This document shows positions 34,645 to 45,871 of a DNA stretch of 64,000 bases, piece after piece (position 1 is the first letter of the stretch; each line of letters starts with the position of its first letter). The notes under the pieces are model-generated. The model was not told where the DNA came from. It searched no databases and worked only from the letters and a program-made list of their open reading frames with translations. Position numbers and translations under genes: made by a program. Source of the DNA: Camillea tinctor (lineage: Eukaryota; Ascomycota; Sordariomycetes; Xylariales; Xylariaceae); NCBI GenBank assembly GCA_022578605.1, contig MU394065.1:496001-560000 (forward strand), read 5' to 3'.

Positions 34645-36618
34645 ATGTGGACAGGTTTGAAAACCGTGTCTTGGGCAGCCATCATTGCTACTGCCGTGGA
34701 TGGAAGGCTCTTGGGATCATCATTTGGTGTTCCAGGAGACAATGCCACATATGACTACGTCATTGTTGGAGGCGGTACTGCCGGCCTAACTATCGCAGCT
34801 CGCTTAGTAGAGCAGAAGGCAGGTAGTGTCGCTGTCGTGGAAGCCGGTAGTTTCTATGAGCTAGGCAATGGAAACCTAAGCCAGATTCCTGGTAACGATG
34901 GCGCATTTACCGGAAAGGGTATACATGACTGGCAGCCTTTGATTGACTGGGGATATCTAACAACACCTCAAGAAGTAAGTAAATACCCCTACTCTCATAC
35001 ATATCTTATTACTAGCTACACGCTAACTGTTTCAAAGGGTGCTTATAACGCTACTCTTCATTACACACAAGGAAAAGTGTTTGGAGGGTCTTCAGCTAGG
35101 AACTTCATGGTATATCAACGTGGTACTGCTGCCTCATACCAGCTATGGGCGGATGCTGTTGGTGATGACAGTTACACGTTTGAGAATCTTCTCCCATACT
35201 TCGATAAAAGCATTAATTTCACTGCCCCTAATATGGAGAAACGATTCGCAAACTCGACCCCTGAATTCGATATTTCTACTCTTAATTCGGATGGTGCGGT
35301 GTCGGTTTCTTATACCAACCATCCCCAGGTCTTGGCTACGTGGGCCGTAGGAGGTCTCGAACAAATTGGAATCCCAGTCATTAATGGATTCCAGAGTGGG
35401 CAGCTCATTGGGCAGTCCTACAGTCTATTCACTATTGATGCTGATAGTATGGTGAGAGACTCTTCTGAGACCTCGTACCTTCAAAACTCCCTCGATAACC
35501 CAGACTTCATACTATACCACTTCACTTTAGCTAAGAAAATCGTTTTTGATGGAGGCAAGAAGGCCACCGGTGTCATTGTCAATACTCAGAGGTCTGAGTT
35601 TACCCTTTCAGCACGCAAAGAGGTTATTGTTTCAGCGGGCGTGTTTGGGTCGCCACAACTGTTGCTTGCTTCTGGCGTTGGTCCTGCAGCCACCTTGGAA
35701 GAAGTTGGTGTACCGGTCGTCGCCGACAGACCCGGTGTAGGCCAGGGTATGCAAGACCACATTTACTACGGTGTATCATATCGTGTTAACGCGCCTACTT
35801 TCTCCTCCCTCCTTAACGCGGAGTATGCCGCAGAACAGGCGGAACTATTCAACATCAACGCCACCGGGATACTCACCAACCCAACTGCCGATGTGCTTGC
35901 CTGGGAGAAGGTCCCTGAGCACCTTCGAAGTGGCTTTTCCAATAGCACACTCGACGCACTTGCTGAGTACCCTGACGATTGGCCCGAACTTGAATACATA
36001 TCGCTTGGATCCTGGCTAGGCACTGACGAAGATTCACGCCACGGTGATCCTGGTGATGGCTACAACTATGGTACACTCGTGATCGCCATCGTAGCACCCC
36101 GCTCCCGCGGTTACGTGTCTATTTCCTCTCCAGACACATCTGTTCAACCGATCATCAACCCCAATTTCCTCACGGACCAGACAGATGTGGATGTTGCTGT
36201 CGCTGGGCTCAAGCGGGCTCGTGAATTCTGGGCCACCGATAAGATGCAAGAATTTGTTATTGGCGAAGAGCAATACCCAGGAACGAACGTGACCACCGAC
36301 GCCGAGATTGAGGATGTTATTCGCCGCAGCTTCAACGCTATTTATCATGCCTCGTGCACCTGCGCTATGGGCAAGGAAGATGACCCTATGGCTGTTCTAG
36401 ACAGCCAAGCCCGTGTTTACGGTGTCCAGAATCTTAGAGTCGTTGATGCATCTTCTTTCCCATTGTTACCTCCAGGACACCCGCAATCTACTCTATGTAA
36501 GTACTGCCCTATGTCATACTGTATCTAATTATCAAAATAAAAGAGCACGATCTAACATGGCTTAACTCTAGATGCGCTAGCTGAGAAGATTGCTTGTGAT
36601 ATCTCTGGAAATTGTTAA
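34645..36618 (+). CDS. Secreted GMC-family FAD-dependent oxidoreductase
   Basis: Flavoprotein of the glucose-methanol-choline family (aryl-alcohol, glucose or choline dehydrogenase/oxidase type). Three exons fit in phase (34645-34974, 35038-36496, 36572-36618), giving 611 residues. A hydrophobic N-terminus (WAAIIATAVDGR) looks like a signal peptide. The ADP-binding motif is YDYVIVGGGTAGLTIAARL. GMC signature 1 is GKVFGGSSARNFMVYQRGT and signature 2 is ASGVGPAATLEEVGVPVVAD, with an additional VIVSAGVFGSPQLLL. The catalytic His lies in YHASCTCAMG and the second active-site His in PGHPQSTLYALAEKI, which spans the last splice junction. Many NxT/S sites support secretion. The first intron (34975-35037) is 63 bp and lacks stops, so retention would stay in frame. 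A P450 gene follows, transcribed convergently. Confidence 0.92.
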
Positions 36619-37902
36619 GGTGCTTTGCTTAGGGGTATCAGACCTTTTATAATATATATTATCTAGGTTGGATGAATATATTGTATAAAGAAGCAGTCTC
36701 AGTTTTCAACCCCAGTGTTACGATGTGGATACCCCGATCTGCGGGTCCACATATATCCAACGACTAAGCAACATGCCAACATGCAGGAATGAAGGCGAGT
36801 GAGGGGTTAGGACTGAAAGAATGGATAATAGGTCCAACACATCGGAGGAGGTCGGCGTTGGGCGTCGACACTCATGCCTTATATATTTAGAATATTGAAA
36901 TACGCGCCAACGGCTAAAAGATCTTATAGGCGGAGGACTAAGCTACCCGTCTATATAGAGAGCTAGAGATCCCCTCGCGAAATGGGAAGGTGGATCTAGC
37001 ATGGCCATTCTAAAACAATTATTCTAGTTTTTGAATACAGGCATATTACCCCTTAACACCCAGTTACCGTTTTTGATAACCGAAATGTTTGTCGAAAGAT
37101 GTCATTGTTAGTGCTAAGATAAAGTTATTCCTTTTCTTGTTTGTATTTAGCCCTGTTGGAATACGTACGTACAACTCGAAAGGGGTTGACAGAAGAAAAA
37201 ATTCAAAAGTTAATTACAGGCTGTATTGTTAGTGAATCAAATTCTTATGCATTTAAAGAAACCAAACTCAATGTATTACTTCAATAGTTCTACTTACAGA
37301 TGCAACTTTTGCTTTTCTTGCAATGTCTTCATAGCAATAAACAGGTATATTTTACTAGAGAGTATTTTGGCAAGTAACAATATTGATCACGAATGGCTAT
37401 TTTGCTCTATATAAATAATATTAAAAAATGTCTTTAGGATATTAGAATTCTTGGATATATTCGGCTATCTAAAATAGAGGATATGATTATTTATGCAACG
37501 ATGTAAAGGGTTTTCTCCTATGGGCAGGTAATTAAGCTATTTAATCACTCAAAGGTAGAAATGGAACCAGTCTAGACCCTAGATGGATATATTAGACTTA
37601 AGAGCTTTTATTTTCGTTTAGTTTTCATCTGAAGCGATCATGTCATCTATTGAAACTTATGGGATAAACATCATACATAGACTGCTATCTCATATCCAAA
37701 ACGCTTCAACTACCCCTTTCTCCCCAACGTTCTTAAGCTATATCTTACATAATTGAGAAAAAGCCGTAAGACCCTTGGCAATAATAGCTTTGATTTAATT
37801 CCACGTGCTCAATATCACAACTAGTCTTATTTCATTGGTAGATACAAGACACTATCCTTCCTAGTTTGGCAATCGTGTAACCTAGATCTGACGTCTGGTG
37901 CA
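36619..37902. other. AT-rich convergent intergenic region
   Basis: AT-rich gap of 1.3 kb between the convergent GMC and P450 genes. No gene or clear repeat is seen. Confidence 0.55.
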
Positions 37903-39814
37903 TTAATTGGCAATAGTGGATTTGGTGACCCTGACAAAGAATTCCAGATCAACGAACTGAGTCCTGTTAACCGTCTTCATAGGCCTTATGGGATTAAGGA
38001 CCTGGAAATCAAACTCTCGAAGCAGCTATCACGTAAAAATATCGAATTAGCCTGGATCACTTTACAACGGAGTCTACTTAGGCTCGCCCTTAGACCATAT
38101 GTAATCATCCCCTCGATTCATACATACCTCAAAGTATACCTTATGGAGTTCCATAAGGGCAATCGGCTTCCCACTACACATCCATCGACCATAGCCGAAT
38201 ATGTACTCGACGTTGCGCTGTAGCTCAGCTTGTGTCTCCTCGTCGACCTCTAGGAAACGTTCAGGTCGGAAGACATCCGCGTCCTCTCCAAAAAAGTCTT
38301 TAGAACGCAATACTGCTGGTAAGTTTATTCCAATCGAGGTTCCCTCAGGTATGAATTGTCCTTTGTATGTGTCACCTCCTTTTGGAACATCCTTGGCCAG
38401 TATACTAGTAGTAATAGGGCGCATGCGTAATCCCTCGAAAATAACAGCCTGATGCACGAAGAAGATCCTGTTAGTTATCAAGGACCCCATTTACCCTTAT
38501 GAAACTTGAATATAAAACAGATTTGATGTCTTCGTGATTTCAGCAAAACTAGATTTGGTCCGTTCTCTCACCTTTAAATACGGCAACGTCCTCGCCTCTG
38601 CGAACGTGATAGGGTGCGACACCTTCCCGTCACGAATAGCGTTCGCAATCTCTTCCTTCAGGCGCTGATAGACCAAAGGTGTCGTAATAATATACATCAA
38701 TGTGTTTCGGATGGCTGCAGCGGTGGTATCGGAACCAGCAATGAATGTGAAAAGGGCCTCGCTTTCACAATCGGATTGCGAGAGGCCATGCCGAGCAAAC
38801 GATCCCTTATAGCGAATGAAGCGTCAGATTTATCTGGTGGATACATATAAGTGTTTACTAGAAAACTGATCAACTTACAAGCATAGTCTTATCTGTTGCA
38901 TTCTCTGGGGAATATATCTTGCGAACTACGGCATTGGTTTCTCTGCCAATTCGATGGTAAGCGCACGTTCCAAACAGTGATAATTAATGATGGGAAGGTT
39001 TCTTTGTTAATGTTTTTCAATATCAGGCTTACCCCATCAGCTTTCCCATGCCCTTAGTATCTGTTTCTTTTGGGCCAAAAAACTTCAGACCAAAGCTGGA
39101 TAACATGAATTTCCGGCAAATCCATATGTTGGTAATTTTTGATAATAGAGGAAGGTGGGCTTCGAAATGTTCAATATAACCGTTCAGGTCAGAATCTGTC
39201 TCGAGGCAACCGGCCTCTTTACCAAGTGCTAAAACAGATATCACATCAAAAGTGAAGTACGAGATCGTTCGACCAAGATTCAGGACCTGAGTGCCGCCCT
39301 CGTGAGGTAACGTAAGGTACTTTCTTTTGATCAATTGAACTAGATTCATAACCTGGGAGTCAACGTCTTTCTCAACCCCCACGATATCCTTGCCATTATA
39401 ACCGGGAGCAAGTTTTGCCTTGATCTGGTCGTGAATATGCGGGCTTCGCTCGACAAACATGAGGGGACCGTAAGGGTTGAAGCGGTTTCCTTGGTACCAA
39501 TCCGACTTCCAGTAGTTGGTCTTAGAGCTGGACATCCGTCGTATAAGCTCCGGATCACTCGTGTGTAGAAAGTTAGGGCCAACCCGAGCAAGCGGGCCGT
39601 ATTTCTTGTCAATGGTTAAATTCCAGTCCCATTGATTGTCGCTTAATGCCATTCGTACAAGCTCAAGTTCACAGAACCCGGCGTAAAATGGGCCAGGGAT
39701 ATGTCGCAGTCGATACCATGAGTAGATAACGTAGACTAGATACCCAATAGTCAAGGCAAGGGTGGTGATGAAAAAGAGCCCAGAAGTATTCGTATACAAT
39801 TCAAGAAGCGCCAT
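37903..39814 (-). CDS. Cytochrome P450 monooxygenase (pisatin-demethylase-like, microsomal)
   Basis: Heme-thiolate monooxygenase anchored in the ER. Five exons fit in phase (39814-39033, 38942-38879, 38805-38572, 38448-38128, 38025-37903), giving 507 residues. An in-frame ATG at 39880 would add 22 residues; I prefer the inner ATG because it starts directly before the membrane anchor (FFITTLALTIGYLVYVIYSW). A proline-rich hinge (RHIPGPFY) follows. The I-helix is FTFIAGSDTTAAAIR, the ExxR motif EGLRMRP, the PERF motif VFRPERFL and the heme loop FGYGRWMCSGKPIA with its Cys ligand. The last exon gives LLREFDFQVLNP, typical of this group. All catalytic motifs are intact. Substrate unknown; the neighbouring GMC, reductase, membrane-protein and exporter genes suggest specialised metabolism. 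Confidence 0.92.
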
Positions 39815-40720
39815 TGTTTGAAATAGAGATGAGAAGCTCAATGAATTCTTGCGCAACAGTGATCTTATGCTAAGAGCCACGATAATTAAAGTTCAGTACC
39901 TAGTAAGTCAGAATAAGAATTCTCTCTTTACGTCGACGTGAGTTATACGGTATCAAATAACAACAGAGTCATGCGAGGATTCACCTGGATAGATATACTT
40001 AGAGGAGTTTCCAGAGCAGTATAGAGAAGCTTGCCTCTCCTTTCCATGTCTGGAAATCCGATATTCTATTCAGTTCTACTATACATCACGCCTCAGTGAA
40101 TCCATGTGACGCTCTATTTTGCTTTTTCGTGGTGGGAATACAGGGGCTAGGCTTTTAGTCTTATCAATCATGGTTGCGTCAATCCTGGACCGATGAGAGC
40201 TGAATATACCGAATGGACCCAAGTGTGCAATGGTGCCAGTATACCGCAGTATCATTGGCTTCACGACTTGAGAGCTTAGTGGCAAGAATATTCATTCTTA
40301 GGGATAATAATGAGAGGGTGTGAGTCATGAGGCGCAACGTTATCCACTCAGTTAAACACAGGAGTCGGAGGTGTAGTCCTCATTCTGTATTAATGATGCA
40401 AGCAATGTGACGACAGGAGCTAGCCTTGTCACTTCATGAGCCTCGATTCGATTTTATAGAGAGATTATGCACTATGGTTGTATAATCACATTACCTTGTC
40501 GGAGTCCTTCATGCGTGTCTGACAATACGTGACTTCATTGGTGCGTATGCCGCAGAGAGTGACCTGTATATGCATTTGCCGACATAATCAGTAATACATT
40601 TCGGTGTAACTTCGAATCTTCGATACGATCTCTATATCTCGTTTGAGGCGTTACCTACATCGGATGATGCATATAGGTTATGTATAGCGATCAAGATCTG
40701 TCAGTGCATACAAAGAGCGC
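39815..40720. other. Intergenic region upstream of the P450 gene
   Basis: No gene is supported. It presumably carries the P450 promoter and the 3' flank of the remnant gene at 40721-41133. Confidence 0.5.
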
Positions 40721-41133
40721 TTAGAGAACGAATGTATCCCACATGTATTTAGAAGCTCCGGATACCTCTGGGTCTAGTATTCTCCTCTCCTCTAAACCTT
40801 CAGTATATACATCCATTACAAAACCTGACGAGATCGTGGGATTTACATTATCATATCTAACAAGTCCATCGAAAGAACGGGGGTGGTCTGTAAGAAAAAT
40901 CAATAGACTACTACACTATTGCGGGGCAGAATTCTTGGTGTTTGATAAACCTACCAATCTGTTCATCATATACGGAGATGATGTTTCCATGACCATTGAT
41001 AGTGCCCCCGGGGATAGCAATGCCACTGTCGGATAAGTACCCAAAGACGAAAAGAGTATGCACGTCTGCACGAGCCGCATGAAATCCCCGGAAATACCGA
41101 CCATTTGTAATAAGACGGAAGAATAATTGCACC
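40721..41133 (-). pseudogene. 3' remnant (two exons) of an unrecognised gene
   Basis: Two segments join in phase on the minus strand. An open stretch preceded by ACAG (41133 down to about 40970, with GRYFRGFHAARADVHTLF and IPGGTINGHGNIISVYDEQI) ends at a GTAGGT donor. A second segment follows after TTACAG (about 40887), containing LVRYDNVNPTISSGF and GLEERRILDPEVSGASKYMW before a stop at 40721. I recognise no family. No upstream exon or start codon could be placed between 41133 and the kinase stop at 41430, so it is either a decayed gene or a small gene whose 5' end I could not see. Confidence 0.3.
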
Positions 41134-41327
41134 TGTTTTACATAGGTTATGGATATAACGCCATGATCGAAACAGTATAGTCAAGAGCCTAACATAACTC
41201 AGGTGCTAGACGGTACTTTGGCCAGTTTCAGTAGGTGTTTCAATCATCAATATACTGCTACAGATTATGAAAAAGATGTGTCCAAACAAGGAATGTCTTA
41301 TAAGAGGTTTTCTTTAGTATGGCTCAA

Positions 41328-41350
41328 ATATATATATATATATATATATA
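41328..41350. repeat. (TA)n microsatellite
   Basis: About eleven TA dinucleotides between the remnant gene and the 3' end of the kinase gene. Confidence 0.95.
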
Positions 41351-41429
41351 TTTAGGTATATAATACACTAAGGATAACTTCAAAATGCTGTGGCACCAAG
41401 GACTGGGCTGCTTGTATTACCGTAAGCCG

Positions 41430-42496
41430 TTACGACGTCGGCGCGTCGTTCAGAATTCTGGACACCCATGCACTTATCCTCCTATCAGATTCGCCCTCGT
41501 AACGTCTTGTGATGCCTTCTTTTGCTTGGTTCATCAAGGTTAATAGTGATGGCCGATCTCCCGGTCGATGCATCACTATACAGGGAGCGGGGAGAGGTTC
41601 GCGGTTAGCCACTTGAGGTATAAGCTCCACAGATGTAGGGCTTATGAGAAGCGGCCTACTATTGGATATAGGAAGGATACTTACTACACTGGTTAATGGT
41701 ATTCTTAAGATCTTGATCGATATACGCTAAATCCGCCCTCGAATTTATCACACGGCAATACGAGACGGGTTCTTTGGGATCTGATGAGGGTTGTGGAGGG
41801 AATGGTACACAAAGCCTAGTCATGAGTTGCCATAATGTCTATCATAAACCTGATATGAGTATTCTTCTACTGATAATTTTTGCTTTTTATCCCCCCTCCC
41901 CCTCCCCATCCTATTGGTGTGCTAGGATCGGATATATGAAGATGGAGAGAAAGCAAAAACTGTTTTTCAAAAAAGAAAAAAAAGGAGGGGGAGGGAGGGG
42001 GTTGAATTAAGAATATCCACGTACCAATGCTATTCCCCATACATTAGTGTGTGAACCGTAATTTCCAGCTACCGGTTGCTCAGATATCTCTGGCCCCGAT
42101 CGAGTTCTCACAGCGACGTGTTCCCAATCTGGTCCGAATTGTTCCTAGTTGCGGATGAGTATCATGGAAGTTGATTTCACAAGTTGGTGTAAGTAACCTA
42201 CCGGAGCAAGGTAATCCGTCTTCCCCGCTAAATTTTGTGGAATGTTTTTAGCAACAAACATGGTTCAAGAAGAAGTAAGCTGTACTCATGATATAGGAAA
42301 GAAGGGGTAGTAGGTCAGGACTTAAGAATATCAGCACTTACTGGAGCGTTGACACCAATAGTAGAGACTAAATGTGTTAAATCAGCCTAGCTACTATATT
42401 ATTGTAACATTGCAAATCTAAGGACTTACTTGCTCTTGTTTCGCTTTATCCTGCTAGCAACGCCGAAATCCGTGAGCTGCCCTTTGGTTAGCCTTT

Positions 42497-42534
<38 letters not shown>

Positions 42535-45075
42535 TGTTATTATTAAAAGGGGGTAAGTTTACCTTCAACCTAGGTATGGTTTTATGTTCATCATCCAAAG
42601 TGGTAGGGTCAGTCCCAAAAATCAAGACTGAGACTTCGTTAGCAAGAGTGAAAATGTGAACTTGTCAATATGGGATCTGACCGTTCTGAGGATCGATGTC
42701 AAAATGGACCTGTCCCCTTCCGGCCCATCTGCGTGAAGGATGCGGAACGTCCTCAAATAGATCGTTACCAAGTCTCTTCCCCCGATTTTCACCGTTGAAA
42801 TTAGTAAAACCCATGGTTGGCAGTCCCTTGGTCTCGGGCGGGTTGGGATCGTGGCGCAGAGGATGGAACTTTCGGGGCGGATATCTGTAACGCTATCTTA
42901 GTATAGTAACGCACATGGAATGCTAACTTTATAATATATCTTAGACACGAGTATCGTAGCCCACTCCATGATATTTAATCCCAGAACTAAAACAAAAAGA
43001 GAAAACAAAGCCTACTCCATAGCAACACAAGCGCTAACCACTGTAGAAGATGTTAGTAATCTACACCCAAAGGTAAAGAAAGGGGCAGTGTAAGACTTAC
43101 AACATAGCCAGAATGACCAGAGCACCCGATTGGGGACCATCTCGTTCAATTCGTTGCATTTATATATGAAATTGGCTAGATCACCGTGTTCCGCGAATTC
43201 TAGAAGAAGGAAGTCCCTGTTATCTAGTTGCCATTCCCGATCCTCCCGATCATTTCTTGTGCGAGGCTGCCCCTTTGCTGCTTGTGCTGCCCATCTTTTT
43301 TCTCTAGCTTCCAGGCGTCTTTTCCGCTCGTCCCATCGATGCTGCCATCGCACTGCTCTATCTTGCTGGGCCTGGCGCTTTATTCTCATCTGCTGAGTGT
43401 CTTCCAGAATCATCTGTCGTCTAGTCTTCCGCTTCTTTTTCGGTTCTTCTCCGCGGCTCTCCTCCCCACTGGATTTACCCTCATCGCTCGAGTCGGCAAA
43501 GTTTAGTGCCTTAAAGCGGAATGGCTCCTTAGGTCTCATACCGATCTTCTCAGGAGGAATTGCCTGAATGCAGTGCGCAGCTCGGGAGACTTGCTGCGTG
43601 GAGGTTAGAAATAATAAATACTGCTAATCATAGTTCTAGGTGAATAGAACGTACTCTCGTCATTTCCTCCTCAGCTTGGAGGCTTTGGTCATCCCACCCT
43701 TCAAGTGCGATCTTCAGAACTAGGTTCATTGCAGGCTCGATATTCGTGTATCTATATTGTATCGTCAATCCAAGCCCGCCCCAACCAAGCGGCCTAACCA
43801 TCTCCATCTTCCCCTTTTTCTGGAAGAATCGGTTGGCGCTTCGGAACCTCCTTCTTACTCGCTCTAAACGTTCATCACCGGGCGAATCATCTAGGAGTCG
43901 GTTTGGCTGCCTCCGGGGACGAACGTATTGCTGTGGTCGGCCTTGTCCCCATTTGCTCGTACGGGGATCTGCATCACCCACCATTGGGAAGGGAATCCTC
44001 TCCCATTTGGTACGGTTAATGCCAAATTCGGTAGTATGTAACCCAACCTCCCCCTTTTCGCGAAATTCCCTGAATCTCCAGTTACCAGCACGATATTGTT
44101 CTTCGAAGTTCTGAGGTTGTCGTCTTGGATCGTTACGCTTGAGGTCATTCTTTCCGACACGTGGTCTGAGGGGCCCCTTCAGTACTTGTTTTAGATCCCC
44201 CTTCGCTTTGTTTGACTTGATAAGGTTGGCAACCTCTGCCTGGTTCATGTTACCTTCGGCGACTGGGATGTACTTTGCGTACTCTTCTGGTAGCCTGTAA
44301 ATATGGAGACTTAGTAACTGCTATATGAAGTAGCTTATCTACTCATGAGATCGTGCCCCGGGAGTCAAAACGCAGATTTAGTTATAGTAAGCATTGATCA
44401 TCACTAAGACACGCCAAAGGGGGGGCAGACGTCTCTGAAAATCACTTACTGGACGTTGATGAACTTGGGAAATTGATTCCCAGGAGCAGCTGGTTCCCAA
44501 TCATCATCGTCGTCACCTTGCGCCAACTCACGAGCGCGAAGGGGCCTGCCCCGAGGGACACCACCCGTGTTATTGTTGCCATCAGAGGCGCCCCCTCCGT
44601 AGAGGCCAATAAGGGGTCCTCCGCCCAGACCGCTACTACCCTTCCCACTCCATATAGGATGATTCGGCGCCCCGTTACCGACTGAGAGGAACGCGAACAT
44701 GGCGGCCACACTACTATCGATGCCCGCCAAGGACGGCGCAGCAGCAGCCTTCGCCGCTGCCGCTGCTGCATTTGCTTCCGGTGAACCGGCGGGCCCGGCG
44801 GCTGCAGCGGCAGCGTTGGCAGCGGCCTCCTGGGCCGGGGACGGCGGGAATAGGGAGAGACCCCACTGCGCGCCGTTGCCCGTGAGCATTGCGGCGATGT
44901 CCGAATTGATGTCGCTCCCCAAGAGAGCGACTACATCTGGATCGACGCCGTTGTCTAGGAGATGCGCGACAGCATTTTTTTGCGGTGGTTGTGGAGGCGG
45001 CGGCGGCGCCTGGTTGTTGTTTTGGGCATATTGCGGTGGTATCCCGACGTTGCCAGGATTATTCCCCCCAGACAT
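41430..45075 (-). CDS. Fungal-type protein kinase with an HFD catalytic loop and low-complexity N-terminus
   Basis: Multi-exon protein kinase, probably 850-900 residues. The N-terminal exon (45075 to about 44453) is rich in Pro, Ala and Gly, with Asn runs, and is probably disordered. The kinase domain starts near 43830 with the glycine-loop-like RPLGWGGLGLTIQYRY and the Lys of LVLKIAL, then a long Arg/Lys-rich insert (near 43250-43480) and the hinge LLLEFAEHGDLANFIYK. The catalytic loop is VHFDIDPQN (near 42700) in place of the usual HRDLKPxN. DFG appears as LTDFGVASRI (near 42470), the activation end as TDYLAPEQFGPDWEH (near 42140-42220) and subdomain IX as SHTNVWGIAL. The C-lobe end has HRPGDRPSLLTLM. 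Catalytic Asp, Asn and DFG Asp are retained, so activity is plausible. Small exons (about 50-80 bp) and introns around 42000-42900 make exact borders there less certain. Confidence 0.82.
42501..42532. repeat. (AT)n microsatellite within a kinase-gene intron
   Basis: Sixteen AT dinucleotides in the intron between the DFG exon and the preceding exon of the minus-strand kinase gene. Confidence 0.9.
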
Positions 45076-45871
45076 AGTATAGTTTATGCACCAAGGTATG
45101 GTTTTGAGAAATCAAAAGAAATAGAAAGCTTGCTTCTCCGTTTCTAGTCTTCTTTTCCTGCTTCTCTAAAATGAAGTTAGGTGAATAGGAGACCCGCACT
45201 ATGGGCTCAGCACTTAAATGATATCAAATTATGAAAATAGACATAATAACAGAGACGAAATAGATGTTCGAAGAAGCTTACCCTAGTGATCTCTTATTCA
45301 TCTCTATCAATTCCGCTTCCGGGAAGAACAAAGGTATGGAACTTTCGTGCGGGTTGAAATACTCTAGTACCTCGACAAAGACTAGTCTCTAACTAAATAT
45401 TTCTACCAGCCTTCAGATACATAATTGATTCCCAGTGTTTAGTTAGGACTCCCCCCCCCCCCCCCCCCAAAGATTTCTTTGAATAAACCGTGTGCTAGAT
45501 ACGGCTTCTTATTTTAGATAATGCCATGGTTATGCTCCTTTCAACACCCTCTATTTTTCTGTAGTAGACTACCTTATAAACTATGACCTTATCATAAGAA
45601 AGACATGACGGAAATGGGTTAACGCGTAGCTGTTGTTGACCATATACCAAACATAAGTTTCTGCTGCAGTATACTAATATTGATAGAGCAATGCGCTATC
45701 AGTACTGTCCTAACCATATCTCACGATGGGTTAAAAACATAGCCTATATATCAGGTTATATTGTTTATATAATTGATTACCAACCTGGATATTGGCCCTT
45801 ATGTCAGAATTGACGATTCCTCGTCGTGGGATAGCTACTGCTTGGGTTTGGGATGGACACTAAGCGCCGTC
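45076..45871. other. Intergenic region between kinase and MFS genes
   Basis: AT-rich gap with an uninterrupted C18 run at 45451-45468. No gene is supported. Confidence 0.6.
45451..45468. repeat. Homopolymer C18
   Basis: Eighteen consecutive C bases in an otherwise AT-rich gap, about 375 bp upstream of the kinase start codon. Confidence 0.9.

Noticed and set aside
44699..45082. 127-codon Ala-rich plus-strand frame
   Set aside because: Antisense to the Ala/Gly/Pro-rich first exon of the kinase gene, whose reading is supported by splicing into kinase sequence.
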